Shown here: piece by piece, positions 20,507 through 30,900 of the stretch | Layout of the letters: the number at the start of each line of letters is the position of its first letter | Numbering within the stretch: position 1 is the stretch's first letter | From: Ardenticatenales bacterium | GTDB lineage: Bacteria; Chloroflexota; Anaerolineae; Epilineales; Epilineaceae | DNA: 52,521 bases | Assembly (NCBI GenBank): GCA_020853525.1 | Contig: JADYYS010000069.1 | Span: 1-52,521, forward strand | Reading direction: 5' to 3' | Notes under the pieces: model-generated | What the model was told of the DNA's origin: nothing | What the model saw: the letters and a program-made list of their open reading frames with translations, nothing else | The model's database searches: none | Position numbers and translations under genes: made by a program

Positions 20507-22493
20507 GCACCACCCCGCCCGGACACGGCAGCTCCCCCGCCAGCCCCTCGTAGATCCCGGCCAGCGCCGAGGCGTCGGCGGCGCGGTGGAAGCCGTCCGG
20601 GTCGGCGATGGCGCGCAGGAGCGGCTCGTCGATCGTGTCGCCGAGGCCGATCGTGTAGATCCGGATGCCGCGGGCGCGCGCGTCGGCGGCGGCGGCGAGG
20701 GCGGAGGCTGTGTCGGTGTCCGGGTCGGACAGGCCGTCGGTCAGGAGGATGATCGACTGGCTCCAGAAGGCGGGATCCCGGCTGAACGAGCCGACGATCG
20801 CCTGCATCGCCCGGTCGATCCGCGTACCCGGCGCCGTCGTCAGGCCGTCGATCGCCGCGTCGAGCGTCGCCAGTACGGCCTGCGCATCTGTGCCGCCGGC
20901 CCACGTGAAGGCCCCCGCGCCGCTGTTGAACGAGTCGATCCCGACGGTATCGCGCGTAAGGTCGAGCAGCCGGATGAAGCGCTTGGCGGCGGCCTTGGCC
21001 GCGTCGAGCTTCGTCAAGCCGCCGCTGACGTCGAGCATGCTCTGGGACGTGTCGATCGCCAGGACGACCTCCTTGGGTCGATCGACCACCTTGCACACCG
21101 CCTTCATCGCCAGCGGCAGGTACGCGCGCCCCGGCTCCGTCGTCGCCGTCGCGCTCGCCGTCGGCGTCGCGGTCGACGTCGCCGTGGCTGCGGGCGTCGG
21201 TGTGTCGGTCGGCGTCGGCGTGTCCGTCGGCGACGCCGTCGCGGTGGGCGTGGCGGTCTCGCGCAGGCAGGCGCTGACGTCGATCCGGCGGGTCGGGAGC
21301 GGGACGGGCCCCCACTTGCGGCCGAGGCTGTCCTCGAACTCGACGGCGGCGCCGGGGAGGCGGAGGTCGAGGCGGCCGGTCGCGACGGCGGTGATGCCGT
21401 ACGTGACGGTCAGGGCGGCGCCGCTCGAGAGGTCGGCCGCTTCCCACCGCTGCGTCGTGCCCGCGGTCACGCGGTTGGGCGTCGGGCGGGCGGAGCCGGG
21501 GAGGACGCGCCACAGCGGGGCGACGGAATCGACGAGCGTCAGCTTCTTGACGGTGAGCTTGCCGGCCTTCGTGATGAGGTCCTGGATGGCCGGGCCGACC
21601 TTCGTGGACTGGCCGAGGTCGAAGTAATAGCCGCGGCTGGCCATGTCGCGGATGTCGTTGCAGTGCGTGGCGGGCAGGACGAACGGCAGTCCGAACGGGC
21701 GGGCGCGCGGGTTGCAGACGCCGATGACCGTGATCCCGCTGCCCTGCGCCTTGTTCGCGCTGCCCTTCTGGCGGTTGCAGTAGTCCGGGAAACCGGTCGG
21801 ACAGCCCGTGCTGTAGAGGACCATCACGTCGATCGGCGGGACGACCTCCGATCGACGGCCCTCCTCGATCATCTGCGTGCCGCGGCCGAGCCAGTCGTAG
21901 TACTGCAGGAACGGGTTGACGGAATCGAGCGAGATCCCGCCGATCGCCCCCATGACCGATCCTTGGTCGCTCGTCAGCTCGAGATCGGAGTAGGCCTGCA
22001 CGGACAGGCTGATCACGCCGGCCTTCGTACCGGTGATGAACTTCAAGCTCTTCACAGCGTCGCGCGCCGCGCTCTTCACCTCGGCCAGGTGATCCTCCAT
22101 CAAGAGGTGCTTGGCCACCAGGAAGACGACGTGAACCGGCACGGCCTGCACGCACGTCACGCCGACGGTGACCGTGACGGCGTTCGTGTCGCAGATGCGG
22201 TGGGATCCGGCGCGCACGGTGTCCGTGACGAGGGCCCGGCAGCCGCTGGGTGAGGACGGGTCCCCGGCCAGGGCGCGGGCGGCGGGGCGAAGGCCGCCGG
22301 CGGCAGGTATGAAGCGTTGCGCTTGGGGCGCGGGCGCCGCTTGGGCGGCCGCAGGCGTTGGCACCCGGGTAGCGACCGCCAGCAGAGTGACGGCAAGGGC
22401 GGCGAAGGCCGCAGCCGCGGCCAGTGCTCCGAGACGCCGGTCGACCCGGCAATGGAACGGCCGCACAATCGGATGCAAGAAGGGTTCACCCAT
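20496..22493 (-). CDS. Secreted VWA-domain protein with Thr/Pro linker
   Basis: A 665-residue exported protein. After a signal segment (about 20-50) comes a first, degenerate VWA-like domain (about 115-305; its metal-site Ser residues are absent) and a beta-rich region. A linker of Thr/Pro/Ala repeats (about 411-456) is followed by AYLPLAMKAVCK and a complete VWA domain (about 475-650) with the metal-binding DTSQS and LLTDG motifs. VWA domains bind protein ligands through a Mg2+ site, so a surface adhesion or assembly role is likely. The YLP motif before the second VWA matches the tag at the ends of other secreted proteins here. ATG at 22493; it shares the palindromic CATG with the divergent gene, so one of the two starts may be elsewhere (a GTG at 22535 is the alternative). 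Confidence 0.8.
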   Translation of the reverse strand: MGEPFLHPIVRPFHCRVDRRLGALAAAAAFAALAVTLLAVATRVPTPAAAQAAPAPQAQRFIPAAGGLRPAARALAGDPSSPSGCRALVTDTVRAGSHRICDTNAVTVTVGVTCVQAVPVHVVFLVAKHLLMEDHLAEVKSAARDAVKSLKFITGTKAGVISLSVQAYSDLELTSDQGSVMGAIGGISLDSVNPFLQYYDWLGRGTQMIEEGRRSEVVPPIDVMVLYSTGCPTGFPDYCNRQKGSANKAQGSGITVIGVCNPRARPFGLPFVLPATHCNDIRDMASRGYYFDLGQSTKVGPAIQDLITKAGKLTVKKLTLVDSVAPLWRVLPGSARPTPNRVTAGTTQRWEAADLSSGAALTVTYGITAVATGRLDLRLPGAAVEFEDSLGRKWGPVPLPTRRIDVSACLRETATPTATASPTDTPTPTDTPTPAATATSTATPTASATATTEPGRAYLPLAMKAVCKVVDRPKEVVLAIDTSQSMLDVSGGLTKLDAAKAAAKRFIRLLDLTRDTVGIDSFNSGAGAFTWAGGTDAQAVLATLDAAIDGLTTAPGTRIDRAMQAIVGSFSRDPAFWSQSIILLTDGLSDPDTDTASALAAAADARARGIRIYTIGLGDTIDEPLLRAIADPDGFHRAADASALAGIYEGLAGELPCPGGVVLGR

Positions 22494-24567
22494 GCCAGCC
22501 ACCCGCCTGTTCGCATGCTGCCTCGGCAACGACACATGTTCCGTGCGTCGCAGTATGCCGCCGACACGCGGTTGTGGCCACCACGCGCCACGGATTGTCC
22601 TTCGTCAGGCCATCGTCGCCGCCGTCGCGATGTCCGCACTCGTTGCCGCGGCGCCCGACACGCGCCCCCTCGCCGCGACCGACGCCGCCCCCGCCCCGAT
22701 CGTCCACGGTCACGTCCTGTCCAAGCGCTGGGTCTACATCCAGAACAACTTCCAGGTGGCCGCCAACATCCGGCGCGTGACGGACATCCTGGACGCCGCC
22801 AGGGCCGCCGGCTTCAACGGCGCCGTCTTCAGCGACGTGAAGTTCGACCGGCTGGACGACGGCTCGCTGATCGACGACTACTACACGAACCTGCGCGCCG
22901 TCCTGGACCATGCGCGCTCGATCGGGATGACGGTGCTGCCGAGCACGGCCAACTTCGGCTACTCGTCGTCGCTGCTGTGGCACGACCCGGACCTGGCCGA
23001 GGGGCTGCCGGTGAAGGATGCGCCGTTCCGGGTCGTCGCGGTCAGTCCGACGGTGCCGCCAAACCACTTCAACGCCAAGCTCGTCCCCGTCGACGACGGC
23101 GTGCGGCTGGCGAACGGCGACTTCGAGCAGTTGCCCGCCTCGGGCGACACGTTTCCCGGCTGGGCGTTCCAGGACGCGCCCGGCACGGCCACGTTCGTCG
23201 ACCGCATCGTGAAGCGCTCCGGCGCGGCATCGATCCGCATGACGGACCTCGGCACGACGAATCCGGGCAGCGGCAACGGGCGTGTGTATCAGCGCCTGGC
23301 GGTCGAGCCGTTCCGGTACTACCACCTCTCGGTGTGGATCCGGACGCAGAGTCTCAGCGGCGGCGAAGTACGAGCGCTCGTCCTGGCGCAGAACCCGTCG
23401 CGCACGCTGCAGTGGAACCCCGTACCCGTCGCCGCCAACCAGGAATGGACGCGCTTCGACGCGACGTTCAACACGCTCACGCACCGCGAGGTGCTCGTGT
23501 ACCTGGGCGTCTGGGGCGGCGCCGCGGGGACGATCTGGTGGGACGACGCGTCGATCGAGCCGGCCGGATTCGTGAACCTCATTCGCCGTGGAAGCACGCC
23601 GCTCATGCTGATGTCACCCGACAAGGGCATCGAATACGAGGAATCGCGCGATCTGCCCGAACTGCGCGACGTCGCGATGGGCCGCGTGCCCTACAACGGC
23701 GTCTACGACCTCTGGCACGAGCCTCCACAGGCTTTCGTCTACGCCGACATGCCGGGATCGCGCCTCCACGTCGACGACATCATCCTCGCCAGCTACCACC
23801 ACGTCGCCGCCGTCTACGGCGACCAGGTCACCGCCAGCCTGACCGTCCCGAAGGTCTTCGACCTCCTCGACGTCATGCTGCGAAGCACGCACCGCGAGTT
23901 CGCCGCCGCCGGCGCGTTCGGCGGCTGGATGTTCAACCACGACGAGATCCGCGTGCAGGGCTGGGACGAGAGCCGCGGCTTCGGCGACGGCTCGCCGGGC
24001 GCCGATCTGGCCGGCAACGTGTCGCGGCTGCGCGACATGGCGCGCGCAATCGACCCTGCGGCGCCGGTCTACGTCTGGTCGGACATGTTCGACCCGTTCC
24101 ACAACGCCGCCGACACCGCCGACCCGTACTACCTCGTAAACGGCAACTGGTCCGGCAGCTGGGAGGGCCCGGCGCCCGACATCACCGTGCTGAACTGGAA
24201 CCACGGCCCCAAGGCCCGCGCGTCCGCCGCGTTCTTCAGCAGCCGCGGCCACCGCCAGATCCTGGCCGGCTACTACGACACGCCGCCCGCGCGCTTCAAC
24301 GACCGCCAGTGGCTGGCGGCGCTCGAGGGCGTGCCCGGCATCGACGGCGTGATGTACACGCAGTGGGGCAGCGGCTACGACCGGCTGGCGGCGTGGGCGG
24401 AGCACGTCTGGGGCGGGGCCGCGTGGGTGTCGCCGCCCCCCGCTTCCACCGGAACGCCCGCGTCACGCGAGACGCCCGGTCCCGCGCCGACGCTGACGCC
24501 GACCACACCGCCGATGTCGCCTTCCCGGGCGCCGCTGTGTCTACCATGGGCAGCGCGAGGGCGATAG
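22492..24567 (+). CDS. Secreted GH20-like glycoside hydrolase with inserted CBM-like domain
   Basis: A 691-residue exported protein. A TIM-barrel-like fold starts at about 75 (VYIQNNFQVAANIRRVTDIL, GFNGAVFSDVKFD) and is interrupted at about 205-357 by a jelly-roll resembling CBM4/9 (NGDFEQLP, WAFQDAPGT, RYYHLSVWIRT, IWWDDASIEPAG). The barrel resumes with GGWMFNHDEIRVQGW; the Asp-Glu pair (about 484-485) is placed like the GH20 hexosaminidase dyad, followed by PVYVWSDMFDP and GVMYTQWGSGYDRL. A Pro/Thr linker leads to the end LCLPWAARGR. Likely substrate is an amino-sugar glycan, but this is inference. Start: ATG 22492 has AAGGG upstream but overlaps the divergent start; ATG 22555 would still leave a signal peptide. 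Confidence 0.65.
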   Translation: MPATRLFACCLGNDTCSVRRSMPPTRGCGHHAPRIVLRQAIVAAVAMSALVAAAPDTRPLAATDAAPAPIVHGHVLSKRWVYIQNNFQVAANIRRVTDILDAARAAGFNGAVFSDVKFDRLDDGSLIDDYYTNLRAVLDHARSIGMTVLPSTANFGYSSSLLWHDPDLAEGLPVKDAPFRVVAVSPTVPPNHFNAKLVPVDDGVRLANGDFEQLPASGDTFPGWAFQDAPGTATFVDRIVKRSGAASIRMTDLGTTNPGSGNGRVYQRLAVEPFRYYHLSVWIRTQSLSGGEVRALVLAQNPSRTLQWNPVPVAANQEWTRFDATFNTLTHREVLVYLGVWGGAAGTIWWDDASIEPAGFVNLIRRGSTPLMLMSPDKGIEYEESRDLPELRDVAMGRVPYNGVYDLWHEPPQAFVYADMPGSRLHVDDIILASYHHVAAVYGDQVTASLTVPKVFDLLDVMLRSTHREFAAAGAFGGWMFNHDEIRVQGWDESRGFGDGSPGADLAGNVSRLRDMARAIDPAAPVYVWSDMFDPFHNAADTADPYYLVNGNWSGSWEGPAPDITVLNWNHGPKARASAAFFSSRGHRQILAGYYDTPPARFNDRQWLAALEGVPGIDGVMYTQWGSGYDRLAAWAEHVWGGAAWVSPPPASTGTPASRETPGPAPTLTPTTPPMSPSRAPLCLPWAARGR

Positions 24568-24686
24568 GATTCCCATCGGCGGGTGCTAACGGTCAGTGTG
24601 TCGTCTGCGTTGGTGGCGCCGATTCGGACGATACTCTCGTCATCCGCGAGCGTCACCGCCATCTTCACCGCATCGGAGGCATCACC

Positions 24687-27600
24687 GTGGCCACCTCGAT
24701 TCGTACACCCCTTTCAAACCCCCTCCACCCGCGATTCGGCCGCCCGCTGCTGTTCACCGCCACCCTCGCCGTCGCCGTCGCTCTGGCCGCCGGCTGGGTC
24801 GGAGCGCGGTCGGCGATGCCCAGCGTGTCCGTGGTACCGGCCCCACACGTCGTCCGCGCCCAGAATCCCGCGTCGTCCGGCCCGGCCTACGCCCTGCCGG
24901 TGCTGAACTTCTTTCATCAGGACGACGTCTGCGAGTCCTGGGTGGCCGTCCAGAACGCCGGGGATCGGCCGGGGCAGCCGGTCATCGCGTTCCTCATCGA
25001 GCCTTCGACCAACGGCACGGTCCGTCCTTCGGATCGGATGGACCCGTGGCCGGGCACTCCGGGCCGGGTGAGCTGCGGCGGCCTCCTCCGGCCGGGCGCC
25101 AGCTGGAACTTCTACGGCGCCCAGATCGCCACAGGCAGCCGCTCCGGCATCGTGCTCAGCCTCGCCGGCACGACGCTGACGGCGGCCGTCGCCGACACGA
25201 GCGCCGGCGACGACGTCGTCGGCGGCCGACTGTGCGAGCTCATCCGCACGCGCGTCGCGGACGACCCGGCCCGCTGGCGGGCATTCGTGGCGGCGTGGCA
25301 GTCCGGCGCCGCGTGGGAGGGCGTGCCCCTCGGGCGCGTCGCCGGTCCGCCGTTGAACGTCCACGTCCATCGCAGCTGCCCCGGCCAGGCGTCGCCCGGG
25401 ACCGACACCACGGATGCGTATGCCGCCCCGCGGATCGTCCCGCGTTCCGCCGGCAGCCACCGCGCCGTCTTCGCCCCGCTGTCCAAGCCGGTCGTCATCC
25501 GGACGCAGCCGCGGGGCGGCACGCTCTATGTCCAGAACACGGGCGTCGTGACCGGCACGTACCGCGTGCGCTACCAGGCGGCCGATGCCTGCGCGCCGCC
25601 GCCGCCGGCCGAGACGCTCGTGCTCGGGCCGCTGGACGCCGCCGACTTCGACCTCATGCGCGCGCCCGACGGCTGGCGCGGCCAGGCGATCGTCGAGGGC
25701 GATGCGCCGTTCGCACTCGTCGGAGAGCCGGCGGCCGACGACGTGTGCGCGGCCGAAGCGGTCGTCTCCACACCGGACGGCGCCGTCGCCGGCGACCGCG
25801 GCCCGCTGGCGGCCGTCGTCCCGCTCGTCGCCGGCGCGCATCGGCTGACGGTCGACGTCGTGAACACCGGCCGGAGCCCGTTCACGCCGCGCGTCACCGT
25901 GTACGGACCGGCCGGGCGGACCGCTGCGCCGATCGCCCCGCCCATCACCGGCGGCAGTCTCTGTCCCGGCGGCCACTGGTCGACGGCGGACATCATCGTG
26001 GCGGACGGCCGGCTGGACGCATACCTCGTCTGGATCGAAGGACCGTCCGCGGACGGCGCCGGCGCGCTGGCCGCGATGGTGCAGGTGGAAGCCGTCCGCA
26101 CCGGCGGTTCGAACGTTCCCGGCGTCACGGTCCGTGCGTCCTACGACGTCACGGCACGGCCGGCGAACGGCACGGCGCGGACGGCCGACGTCCGCCCGAT
26201 CGGCCTGCCGGCCACGTTCAACGATCTCGAGAACTCGGGCATCGGCCACGTGATCGCCGTGGCCCGAACCGGTTCGGGTACCGGGCAGCTGGATTATGTC
26301 GTGCAGCTGTACGATCGGAACGGTCTCGTCGATCGGATCTGCCGGACGGTGATGGATGCCGCCACGGATATCGTCGACCTGTCGGCCGGGGCCGGCCCGC
26401 TGGACGGCACGAAAGCGTCGGCCCTCGTCGCGGCCGTCGGCTGGAGCGGCGCCGAGCCGCCCGGCGATCTGGCGGTCACGGTGCTGTCGGTCAAGGGGAC
26501 GCACATCACCAGCGATGCGCCGGGCGATACGCACTCGGCCGTTGCCGGCACGCCGTTGGACGTGGCGTGGTCGCAGGTGGCGGCGGCCGGGCCGTGCGGG
26601 CCGCAGGTCGAACCGGCGCCGCGGCCCGTCCTGGACGCCACACCGCTGCGCGCCGCGCTGTTCGTGCCCGTGGTGACGTACGTCGGTCAGGACATGGTGT
26701 GCACGGCCGAGGTGCGCGTCACGAACGACGGCGCTGCGCCGGCCGAGGTCGTCCGGATCCTGTGGGGCGAGCCCGGCTTCTGCGAGCCCGACTGCGCGCC
26801 GCCGATGGCGATCCGGTGCTCGCCGCTCATCGCCCCGGGCGCCGGCTTCACGTTCGTGGAGCAGCCGGACCCGAACAGCGGCGTCCTCCTCAGCCTGGAC
26901 GGCCGCTCGCTCGACGCCCTCGGCATCGCGCCGGGCGACGCCCGGACCGCGGCGTCGGTGCTGTGCGCCAGCGCCGCGCTGGCTGAGAGCTGCAATGGCT
27001 GGCGTCGGCTTTGGCTGGCCTGGCAGACCGGCGGCACGTTCGCCGGCCTGCCGCTGGACCGTGTCATCGGCGGCAGAGTGGCCGCCGTCGTGACGCGCAC
27101 CTGTCCGGAGACGCCGCGCACGCCGGCCCTCGGACCGGCGAGCTACCCGGCGGTCCAAGCCGCCGATGCGCTGGCCGGCGAAACCCAGCCGGACCGCTTC
27201 GTCTACAGCGCCGCGGACGTCCGCGTTCCGGACAACATGCGGTCGGCGAGATCGGATGATGGGGTCATCGCCTACATCCAGAACGCCGGGACGCGCTGCG
27301 CCGCCGTCACCTTCACGTTCGTTTCAGCGACGGCACCGACCGGGCGCTGCGACATCGCCACGCTCAGCCCCGGCGAGACGTACCCGCTCGATGTCGAGGA
27401 TTGCATCTCCGGCCCGTGGCACGGCATCCTCATCTTCTCGTCCGACGAGCCGCTGGCGATCACGATCGACCACATCGCGAACCCGATGACGAGCAGCGTC
27501 GTCGTTCGCGGCGCGTTGCCGCCGCCGACCGTCGATCCGCTCGAGACGCCGGGGGCCACGAGCACGAGCCGGCAGCCGACGGCCACACCGACCGGCGTCG

Positions 27601-27698
27601 CCCCGACCCCCGAGACGCCGACGCCGGTGCCATCGCCGACCGAGGACGCTCAGGAGCGACTCTTCCTGCCGCGATTGCTGCGGCATCCGCTGCCGTAG
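24687..27698 (+). CDS. Large secreted repeat protein (paralogue A) with Thr/Pro linker and FLP tail
   Basis: A 1003-residue secreted protein of no named family. GTG start at 24687 with GGAGG 7 bases upstream. After a signal peptide (about 18-40) come a first half with DDVCESWVAVQNAG (about 77) and LYVQNTG (about 280), a middle module around NDLENSG...YDRNGLVDRICR...VKGTH (about 512-605), and a second half with DMVCTAEVRVTN (about 668), CSPLIAPGAGFTF, SLDALGIAPGDA and AYIQNAG (about 862). The halves share a VC-x-VxN and QN-x-G pattern, so the protein looks built from duplicated beta-domains with paired Cys. It ends in a Thr/Pro linker and RLFLPRLLRHPLP. The next gene encodes a full-length paralogue; a third member is at the right edge. 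Location outside the cell is inferred; function unknown. Confidence 0.8.
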   Translation: MATSIRTPLSNPLHPRFGRPLLFTATLAVAVALAAGWVGARSAMPSVSVVPAPHVVRAQNPASSGPAYALPVLNFFHQDDVCESWVAVQNAGDRPGQPVIAFLIEPSTNGTVRPSDRMDPWPGTPGRVSCGGLLRPGASWNFYGAQIATGSRSGIVLSLAGTTLTAAVADTSAGDDVVGGRLCELIRTRVADDPARWRAFVAAWQSGAAWEGVPLGRVAGPPLNVHVHRSCPGQASPGTDTTDAYAAPRIVPRSAGSHRAVFAPLSKPVVIRTQPRGGTLYVQNTGVVTGTYRVRYQAADACAPPPPAETLVLGPLDAADFDLMRAPDGWRGQAIVEGDAPFALVGEPAADDVCAAEAVVSTPDGAVAGDRGPLAAVVPLVAGAHRLTVDVVNTGRSPFTPRVTVYGPAGRTAAPIAPPITGGSLCPGGHWSTADIIVADGRLDAYLVWIEGPSADGAGALAAMVQVEAVRTGGSNVPGVTVRASYDVTARPANGTARTADVRPIGLPATFNDLENSGIGHVIAVARTGSGTGQLDYVVQLYDRNGLVDRICRTVMDAATDIVDLSAGAGPLDGTKASALVAAVGWSGAEPPGDLAVTVLSVKGTHITSDAPGDTHSAVAGTPLDVAWSQVAAAGPCGPQVEPAPRPVLDATPLRAALFVPVVTYVGQDMVCTAEVRVTNDGAAPAEVVRILWGEPGFCEPDCAPPMAIRCSPLIAPGAGFTFVEQPDPNSGVLLSLDGRSLDALGIAPGDARTAASVLCASAALAESCNGWRRLWLAWQTGGTFAGLPLDRVIGGRVAAVVTRTCPETPRTPALGPASYPAVQAADALAGETQPDRFVYSAADVRVPDNMRSARSDDGVIAYIQNAGTRCAAVTFTFVSATAPTGRCDIATLSPGETYPLDVEDCISGPWHGILIFSSDEPLAITIDHIANPMTSSVVVRGALPPPTVDPLETPGATSTSRQPTATPTGVAPTPETPTPVPSPTEDAQERLFLPRLLRHPLP

Positions 27699-27976
27699 TC
27701 GTCGGGCGCTGCCCTGCCTACGCAAGTGCGCAGACCCATGCACAGGAAAGTCCTTTCCCCCAACCCGTGATCCTCCCCCTCCCCCAGACTGTTCGACGGG
27801 GTCCCCGCCGCACCGAAGGTGCGGTGGGGTTCGGGAGGGGGTCGGGGGGTGAGGGCCTTGGGCCGGACGGCTGCGCGATCTTCGCCGGTTCGCCTGGCAT
27901 CCTTTCCCATCCGTCGTGTGTCGAATCACCAGCACCAAGCCGCGCACGGCCGCCCACCCGCCCAGGAGCCCCGCCG
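27699..27976. other. Intergenic region with a triplet-loop hairpin
   Basis: There is no credible gene in these 278 bases. A hairpin at 27803-27829 has 12 pairs (one G-T) around loop GAA, flanked by C-rich and G-rich runs that could extend the pairing. It may terminate the upstream gene. Its build is like the hairpins at 18272-18493. Confidence 0.5.
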
Positions 27977-30900
27977 ATGTCGACCCGACGCCCGCTGCTC
28001 GCCGCGACCGCCCGCGCCGCCGTCGCCACCGCTGCGGTCGCCGCCGCCGCCGGGTTCACGGCCGGCCGCCACGTCGGACGCCGGCCGCTCGACGACGCCG
28101 AGCGGCACAGCGTCGCGGCCCAGGGGGAGCCGGGCCCGGTGTACGCGGTCCCGGTCCTCGAAAAGCTTGGAGACGACGACGTCTGCGAGTCCTGGCTGGC
28201 CGTGCAGAACGTCGGCGGGGAGGCCACGCAGGGCGTGCTCGTCGTCCTGGGCGGCGCGGCGCCGGGCGCGGCGGGCGATCCGCTGCACAGCTTCCCGATC
28301 GGGGTGATGTGCACCGGGCTGATCCAGCCCGGCAGCAGCTGGCACTTGGTCGGCGCGCTGATCCCCGACGGCGTGGACCCGAACGCCCCGCCGACGCCCG
28401 GCGGCTCGCTCACGGCCCGCCAGCGCACCACGCCCAACCGCGTCGGCCGCCGCGCCGCGCTCGTCTTCAGCGTCGCGCCCGACCGCCTGGCGGACATCCT
28501 GGACCACTCGGAAGGTGCGGCCGAGGACGACATCGCCGCCAACCGGCTGTGCGAGCTCCTGCACGACCACGCCCGCGCGAGCAGTGCCGCGTGGTCGGAG
28601 TTCCTGGCGGCGTGGTGGAGCGGCGGCCCATGGCACGGCCTGCCGCTCGGCGCCGTCGCCGGCGCGCCGCTGCGGGTCCAGGTCCACCGCACCTGTCCGG
28701 GCCCGGAAACGCCCGGCGTCGACGCGACCGGCAGCTATGACGCGCCGCGCGTGCCGGCTGCAGGCGCCGGCGCATGGCGGTCGGTCGTGGGCGGGTTGCA
28801 CAGCGTCCGCACCGGCCGGGGCCGCGTGTCCGTCCTCTACTTGCAGAACGTCGGTCGCCACCGGGCCGCCGTGAGCGTCCGCTTCCAGGCCCAGGGCGCG
28901 TGCGCGCTCGACCCGTCCACCAGGACGTTCAGCCTCCAGCCCGGTGATGCCGGTTACGTCGAGATCGGCGATGCCGTGGACGACGGCTGGCACGGCAGCG
29001 CGCTGGTCGAGGCGGACCAACCCGTCGTCGTCGCCGCCGAGGACGTGCATGGCGACAGCATCCGGCTCGACGTCTCGCCGGCCGCCGCGGTCGGCGCACC
29101 CGAGCCCGCCGGACCGCGCTACGCCAGCGTGCTGCTGGCGCAGGATGCCCACACCGTTTCGGCGCACGTCGTCAACGCGGGCACGATGACCCTGCGGCCG
29201 CGCATGACGATCCACGATGCAGAGGGCGACCTCGAAACGTCGCCGGTCGAGGGCGAGCCGCTCTGCCCGGGCGGCAGCGCGACCCTCAGCCTGCCCGTCA
29301 CCCCGTCCGACCCGGCGGGAGGCGCGTACCTCGTGACGGTCGACGCCGTGGGCGACGGCGCGGGCGCCGCCCAGCTGCCGGCGACGATCGAGGTCGCGCG
29401 GCCCTCGCCGCTCCTGGGCGCCGGCGCGCTCCAGGCCTACACCGTGGCCGCACGCACGATCCCTCCCGCCGCCGGCGTCGCCGGGATCGCACCGCTGGCC
29501 GTTCCCGCGGCGATGCACGCGCTCGAGACGTTCGGCCGGGACATCGAGCTCAGCATCTCGTTGACCGGCGACATCGCGGGCACGCTGGAATACGCCGTCC
29601 TGGCGTACGACCACAACGGCCTCGTCGGCGGCGCCTGCCGAACGTTCGCGACCGGCCACAGCGATGTCCTGTCGATCGCCGACCTGCCCGGCCTGCCGAC
29701 GAACATGCTCGGCGCCGCCCTGATCGTCGCCACGGCGTGGTACCCCGCGCCCGACGCGCTCGGCCCGCCGGGCGGCCTCGTGGCCTCGGTTCTCACACGC
29801 CACGGCACGTTCGCGGGCGAGGAAGCGCCGGGCGACGAGATCGCCGCCGCCCTCGCGCTGCCCGTCGAGGGCGGAACGGCGGCGATCGTCCCGGCGCCGC
29901 CGTGCGCCCCGGTCGTGGAGCCGCCGCCGGTCGCGGCGTCCGAGGACGCGCTGGCCCAGGCGGTGCTGTTCGCGCCGACCGTCAGCTACGCCGGGCTGGA
30001 CAACGTCTGCCTGGCCGCCGTGCGCGTCACGAACCGGTCCTCGGCGCCGGGCCAGTTCGTCGCCCTCACGTTCTACGAGCCGGGGTTCCTGGATCCCGAA
30101 TGCTCCGGCCCGCTCAACGCGGTCTGCACGCCACTGATCGCCCCGGGCGCAAGCTGGGACTTTCTTGACCCCGACGTGGGCGGGAGCGCATCGGCCGTCA
30201 TCGTCGGCTTGAAGGGCTCCTCGCTCGACGCCCTCGGCCTCGTGCCGGGCGAGTCGCGATCCGCGGCCGACATCCTGTGCGAGGAAGGCACCCTGATGGG
30301 CGAGTGCGCGGCCTGGCGCCGCTTCGCCCTCGCGCTGCGCACCGGCGGCCCCGTGCACGGCTTCCGCCTGGCCGACGTCGCCGCGCCGATCTCGGCCGTC
30401 GTCGCCCGCAGCTGCGACAACGTGGCCGACATCCGGGTGAAGGACGTGGCCAACTACGCCGCCGTACCGCTGGCCGACGTCGTCCGCGGCCGGACGCGAC
30501 CGGAGCGCTACGTCTACACCGTCGCCCGCGCCCTCGGCTCGGTCGCCGACCCGGCCGACCCGGTCGATCCGGACAAGCCGCACGAGGGCGTGATCTACCT
30601 CCAGAACGCCGGCGAGCGCAGCGTCAGCATCGGGTTGACGTACCACGGCGACGACGGAACCGTTTCCGGCTGCTCCGTGTTCGCCCTCGCCTCGGGCGAG
30701 ACGTACGCCCACTACGTGACGGACTGCCTGAGCGAGCCGTGGGTGGGCTGGTTGTCCATCGCCGCCGACGGGCCGCTGGCGGTGATGACGGACGTCGAGA
30801 TCGATCCGGTGACCAGCCGCGCCGCGACGGCCGGCGGCGACCGGTGCGACGTGAACGCGGACGGCGCGGTCGATGCGATGGACGTGAGGTCGGTCTACAC

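Noticed and set aside
22317-27698. Single 1793-codon frame joining the GH20-like region to the first paralogue
   Set aside because: The first 790 codons are an off-frame reading of the GH20-like gene; the real gene starts at GTG 24687 with a strong ribosome site.
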